64,000 nt of DNA from Streptomyces sp. WM6378 (GTDB lineage: Bacteria > Actinomycetota > Actinomycetes > Streptomycetales > Streptomycetaceae), in the NCBI RefSeq assembly GCF_001279695.1, contig NZ_LGDD01000328.1:192363-256362 (forward strand), read 5' to 3'. The notes beneath the pieces are model-generated. The model saw only the letters and a program-made list of their open reading frames with translations. It was not told where the DNA came from and searched no databases. This document shows, one piece after another, positions 61,839 through 64,000 of the stretch. A program made the position numbers and the translations under genes. How positions within the stretch are numbered: the stretch's first letter is position 1; the number at the start of each line of letters is the position of its first letter.

Positions 61839-62519
61839 CTACGAGCGGACCTTCGGGGCGTAGCGCAGCAGGACGACATCGTCGATGGGCCGCGCTTCGA
61901 GGAGTTTCATCCGGGCCGTGGGGCCACCGGGATACGGCGCCGGGCCGAGGAACGCGGGCGCGCCGGCCTCTCCGACGAGCAACGGAGCGAGTACGAGATG
62001 AAGTTCGTCGACCAGATCCAGCGCGAGGAGCTGGGTGTGCACGTCCCCGCCCCCTTCCACGAGCAGTCGCCCCACCCCGCGCCGCCCGAGCTCGTCGAGC
62101 AGGCGCCCCCAGTCGAGCACGGCCCCGGCGCTGACGACATCGGCGAACGCCCCCAGGGTGCGGCGGGCCCGGCCCAGCGCACCGTCGAGGGTGAAGACGA
62201 GCTTTGCGCCTCCGCAGTGCCAGAAGGCGAGATCAGTACGGAGATCGGCGGACCGGGTGACGGTGACCTTGAGCGGATGCTCGGGCTTCCGGGCAGCGAT
62301 GCGCCGAGCGCGAAGGGCCGAACTAGCAATCAGCAGCCGGGAGTTGTCCTTACGCAGGGTGTTGGCGCCGACGAGAATGGCGTCAGCGGCAGCGCGTTCA
62401 CCATCGACCCGATCCAGGTCTCTCCGATTGGACAGTACGAGCCGATCGCGGGCGGTGTCGTCGAGGCGGCCGTCGACGGAGACGGCCGCCGACAGCACGA
62501 CGTACGGGCGGGTGGCCAC
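61839..62519 (-). CDS. RibD C-terminal-domain reductase (dihydrofolate reductase fold)
   Basis: A 226-residue protein with RPYVVLSAAVSVDGRL, GVGRLLVEGGGDVHTQLLALDLVDELHL and LAPLLVGEAGAPAF. This is the pyrimidine reductase fold of RibD, here without the deaminase half. It lies next to a QueD-like gene and a dehydrogenase, so it probably reduces a pterin- or pyrimidine-related compound rather than making riboflavin. The GTG start (62519) is two bases after the QueD stop region. Confidence 0.88.
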   Translation of the reverse strand: MATRPYVVLSAAVSVDGRLDDTARDRLVLSNRRDLDRVDGERAAADAILVGANTLRKDNSRLLIASSALRARRIAARKPEHPLKVTVTRSADLRTDLAFWHCGGAKLVFTLDGALGRARRTLGAFADVVSAGAVLDWGRLLDELGRRGVGRLLVEGGGDVHTQLLALDLVDELHLVLAPLLVGEAGAPAFLGPAPYPGGPTARMKLLEARPIDDVVLLRYAPKVRS

Positions 62520-62521
62520 GG

Positions 62522-62920
62522 TCAGAGGGAGCGGTGGTAGTCGGCCCAGGCGATGTGCGATTCGTGCAGCCGCACACCGATCCCGGTCAGCCCGCGGGCG
62601 CCGTGGCCCAGCGCGCCGTCGTGGATGCGGACGGCAAGACGATCGGCGATGACCTTGGCGAGGAACTCGGTGGTGGTGTTGGTACCGGCGAAGTCGGGGT
62701 CGTCGTCGAGGTTCCGATAGGAAAGGCCGCCGACGATCTCACGCACCGCCTCCGCCGCGAGGCCCATGTCGATGACGAGGTTGTCGCCGTCCAACTCGGG
62801 CCGCTGAAAGGTCGCGTCGACGAGGTAGGTCGCTCCGTGCAACTTCTGCGCGGGCCCGAAGACTTCGCCGTGGAAGCTGTGGGCGACCATGAGGTGATCG
62901 CGGACGGTGACGCTGAACAT
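62522..62920 (-). CDS. 6-pyruvoyl-tetrahydropterin/6-carboxytetrahydropterin synthase homologue (QueD-like)
   Basis: A 132-residue T-fold protein. Zinc-binding and catalytic residues of the family are recognisable in [13 protein letters not shown] and [13 protein letters not shown]; the C-terminal [11 protein letters not shown] holds the acid that anchors the pterin ring. GGAGAAG precedes the ATG. With the RibD-like reductase and the dehydrogenase it forms a three-gene operon seen, in my recollection, in Streptomyces next to a second GTP cyclohydrolase. No queuosine genes are near, so a distinct pterin- or deazapurine-related product is possible. Confidence 0.87.
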   Translation of the reverse strand: MFSVTVRDHLMVAHSFHGEVFGPAQKLHGATYLVDATFQRPELDGDNLVIDMGLAAEAVREIVGGLSYRNLDDDPDFAGTNTTTEFLAKVIADRLAVRIHDGALGHGARGLTGIGVRLHESHIAWADYHRSL

Positions 62921-63086
62921 GGCTTCTCCGAAGGGGGGGGTGAGGAATTGCTGAATTTGGGGGCAGGGGATCGCCCCGGCGGGGTCAACGGAAACGGAGG
63001 GGCGGAGCATCAGCCAGGGCGGGCCGCCGCCGACGGCGCCGCACTGCGCGTGGGCCTGCGCTCAGCCCAGGGGCTGCGGCTGGGGA

Positions 63087-64000
63087 TCAGCGGGGGCCGT
63101 AGCGGATGCGATGGCAGAGCCCGGGCAGCCTGCCAGCGGCGATGCCGGCCATGACTCGCGGCAGTTCATCGAAATCGGACTCGCCGGTGATCAGATGATC
63201 GAAGACCGGGTCCCGCAGGAGGTCGAGCGCGAGTGAGAGCCGGTCGGCGGGGGTGTACCGCCCGCGCCGCTCCGGCGAGACGGAACCGACCTGGCTGCTG
63301 CGCAGCGAAAGCCGCCGGGAGTGGAAGAACTCCCCGAGCGGCAGGGTGACTTGCTGGTCCCCGTACCAACTCAGATCGACGACGTCCCCTTCGGGAGCGA
63401 GGAGCTCAAGGGACCGCCGGAGCCCGTCCTGGGTGGCGCTGGCATGAAAGACGAGGTCGCGGTCGCCGGTGGCCTGCGGGGGGAGGGCGAAGTCGACGCC
63501 GAGGGTGGCGGCGACTGACGCGCGGCTCGGGTCGACGTCGACGAGCTGGACCCGGACTCCGGGGAACCGGGCGAGAAGAGCGGCCACAGAGCATCCGACG
63601 AGGCCCGCCCCCACGACGGCGATCCGGTCGCCGATCCGGGGCGGGGCGTCCCAGAGCGCATTGAGCGCGGTCTCGACGACCCCGGCCAGCACGGCACGCT
63701 CGGCGGGCACGCCGTCGGGAACGGGCGTGACCGCGCCGACCGGGACGCGGAATCGGGTCTGATGCGGAAAGAGACTGAACACGGTCTGCCCGACAAGCTC
63801 CGCCGGCCCGGCCTCCACCCGGCCGACATTGAGATACCCGTACTTGACCGGCCCGGGAAAGTCGCCCTCTTGGAACGGCGCACGCATGGCCGCGTACTGA
63901 CTGACGGGAACCCGCCCTTGAAAGACCAGCGACTCGGTACCGCGACTGACGCCCGAGTAGAGAGCCCGAACTACGACGTCACGACTGGGGGGCTGGGGGG
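63087..64000 (-). CDS. Zinc-type medium-chain alcohol dehydrogenase (partial, runs off right edge)
   Basis: The 3' 300 codons of an MDR-family oxidoreductase. It has VSRGTESLVFQGRVP near the visible N-terminus, KYGYLNVGRVE, QTVFSLFPHQTRF, the NAD-binding IAVVGAGLVGCSVAALLA and the late GRYTPADRLSLALDLLRD. The frame stays open to the window edge, so the true start lies outside. It is 166 bases upstream (in transcription order) of the QueD-like gene and probably shares its operon. Confidence 0.85.
   Translation of the reverse strand, partial: PQPPSRDVVVRALYSGVSRGTESLVFQGRVPVSQYAAMRAPFQEGDFPGPVKYGYLNVGRVEAGPAELVGQTVFSLFPHQTRFRVPVGAVTPVPDGVPAERAVLAGVVETALNALWDAPPRIGDRIAVVGAGLVGCSVAALLARFPGVRVQLVDVDPSRASVAATLGVDFALPPQATGDRDLVFHASATQDGLRRSLELLAPEGDVVDLSWYGDQQVTLPLGEFFHSRRLSLRSSQVGSVSPERRGRYTPADRLSLALDLLRDPVFDHLITGESDFDELPRVMAGIAAGRLPGLCHRIRYGPR

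Noticed and set aside
1..64000. CRISPR arrays, tRNA or rRNA genes, insertion sequences and attachment sites
   Set aside because: No regularly spaced repeats, no recognisable tRNA or rRNA segments, no transposase or integrase motifs and no long terminal inverted repeats were found on reading both strands.

Overview
The window is very GC-rich, with short intergenic gaps, many ATGA/GTGA start-stop overlaps, GTG/TTG starts and rare TTA codons. Together with the gene families present (CsbD, DUF4190/septum-formation, SARP, trypco2), this points to a Streptomyces or close relative. No rRNA, tRNA, CRISPR array, transposase or phage gene was found.

Layout. 1-5.5 kb is ordinary chromosome: NUDIX, SPOR-domain, GntR and DUF4190 proteins, a serpin, a nitrilase-family amidohydrolase and CsbD. 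About 5.5-58.5 kb is one large biosynthetic gene cluster. 58.5-64 kb is again non-cluster: a trypsin-NTPase-TPR protein with its trypco2 partner, then a RibD-like/QueD-like/dehydrogenase operon that runs off the right edge.

The cluster joins five supply lines. (1) Tryptophan supply: class II DAHP synthase, TrpE, TrpG, TrpD and TrpC, with a MocR-type regulator in their midst. (2) Tryptophan halogenation: a PyrH-like FADH2-dependent halogenase, a flavin reductase, and a CPA2 antiporter between them. (3) L-2,3-diaminopropionate supply: SbnB and SbnA. (4) Acyl supply: a dissociated type II system (ACP, KS, KS-beta/CLF, KR, DsbA/HCCA-isomerase-like protein) and a separate acyl-AMP ligase, ACP and PPTase set. 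(5) Assembly: a 3738-residue NRPS with order C-A-PCP-E-C-A-PCP-C-(degenerate A)-PCP-TE, plus a stand-alone A-PCP protein, MbtH, a type II thioesterase, a TauD-type oxygenase and a P450. The third A domain of the NRPS has lost its catalytic core, so the third residue probably comes from the stand-alone A-PCP in trans. The predicted product is a short N-acylated, probably halogenated tripeptide: acyl, then a D-configured residue possibly diaminopropionate-like, then a (halo)tryptophan, then an in-trans residue. I do not recognise it as a known compound. Export appears to use a DrrAB-type ABC pair, an MMPL protein and a MacB/FtsX-type ABC operon.

Regulation can be read from the DNA. Six promoters carry the same paired heptamer (TGTCAGC-like, 11-bp period) placed exactly 9 nt before a hexamer of the form nAnnAT. 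This is the layout expected of SARP-activated promoters, and the cluster encodes one SARP. A different repeated box (TGGTCY) lies upstream of the trp genes and the MocR gene. A third operator (TGTAAGT-N4-ACTTACA type) lies upstream of two paralogous ArsR-type regulators and of the MMPL gene. TTA codons in the A-PCP, LysR and one ABC ATPase gene add likely bldA dependence.
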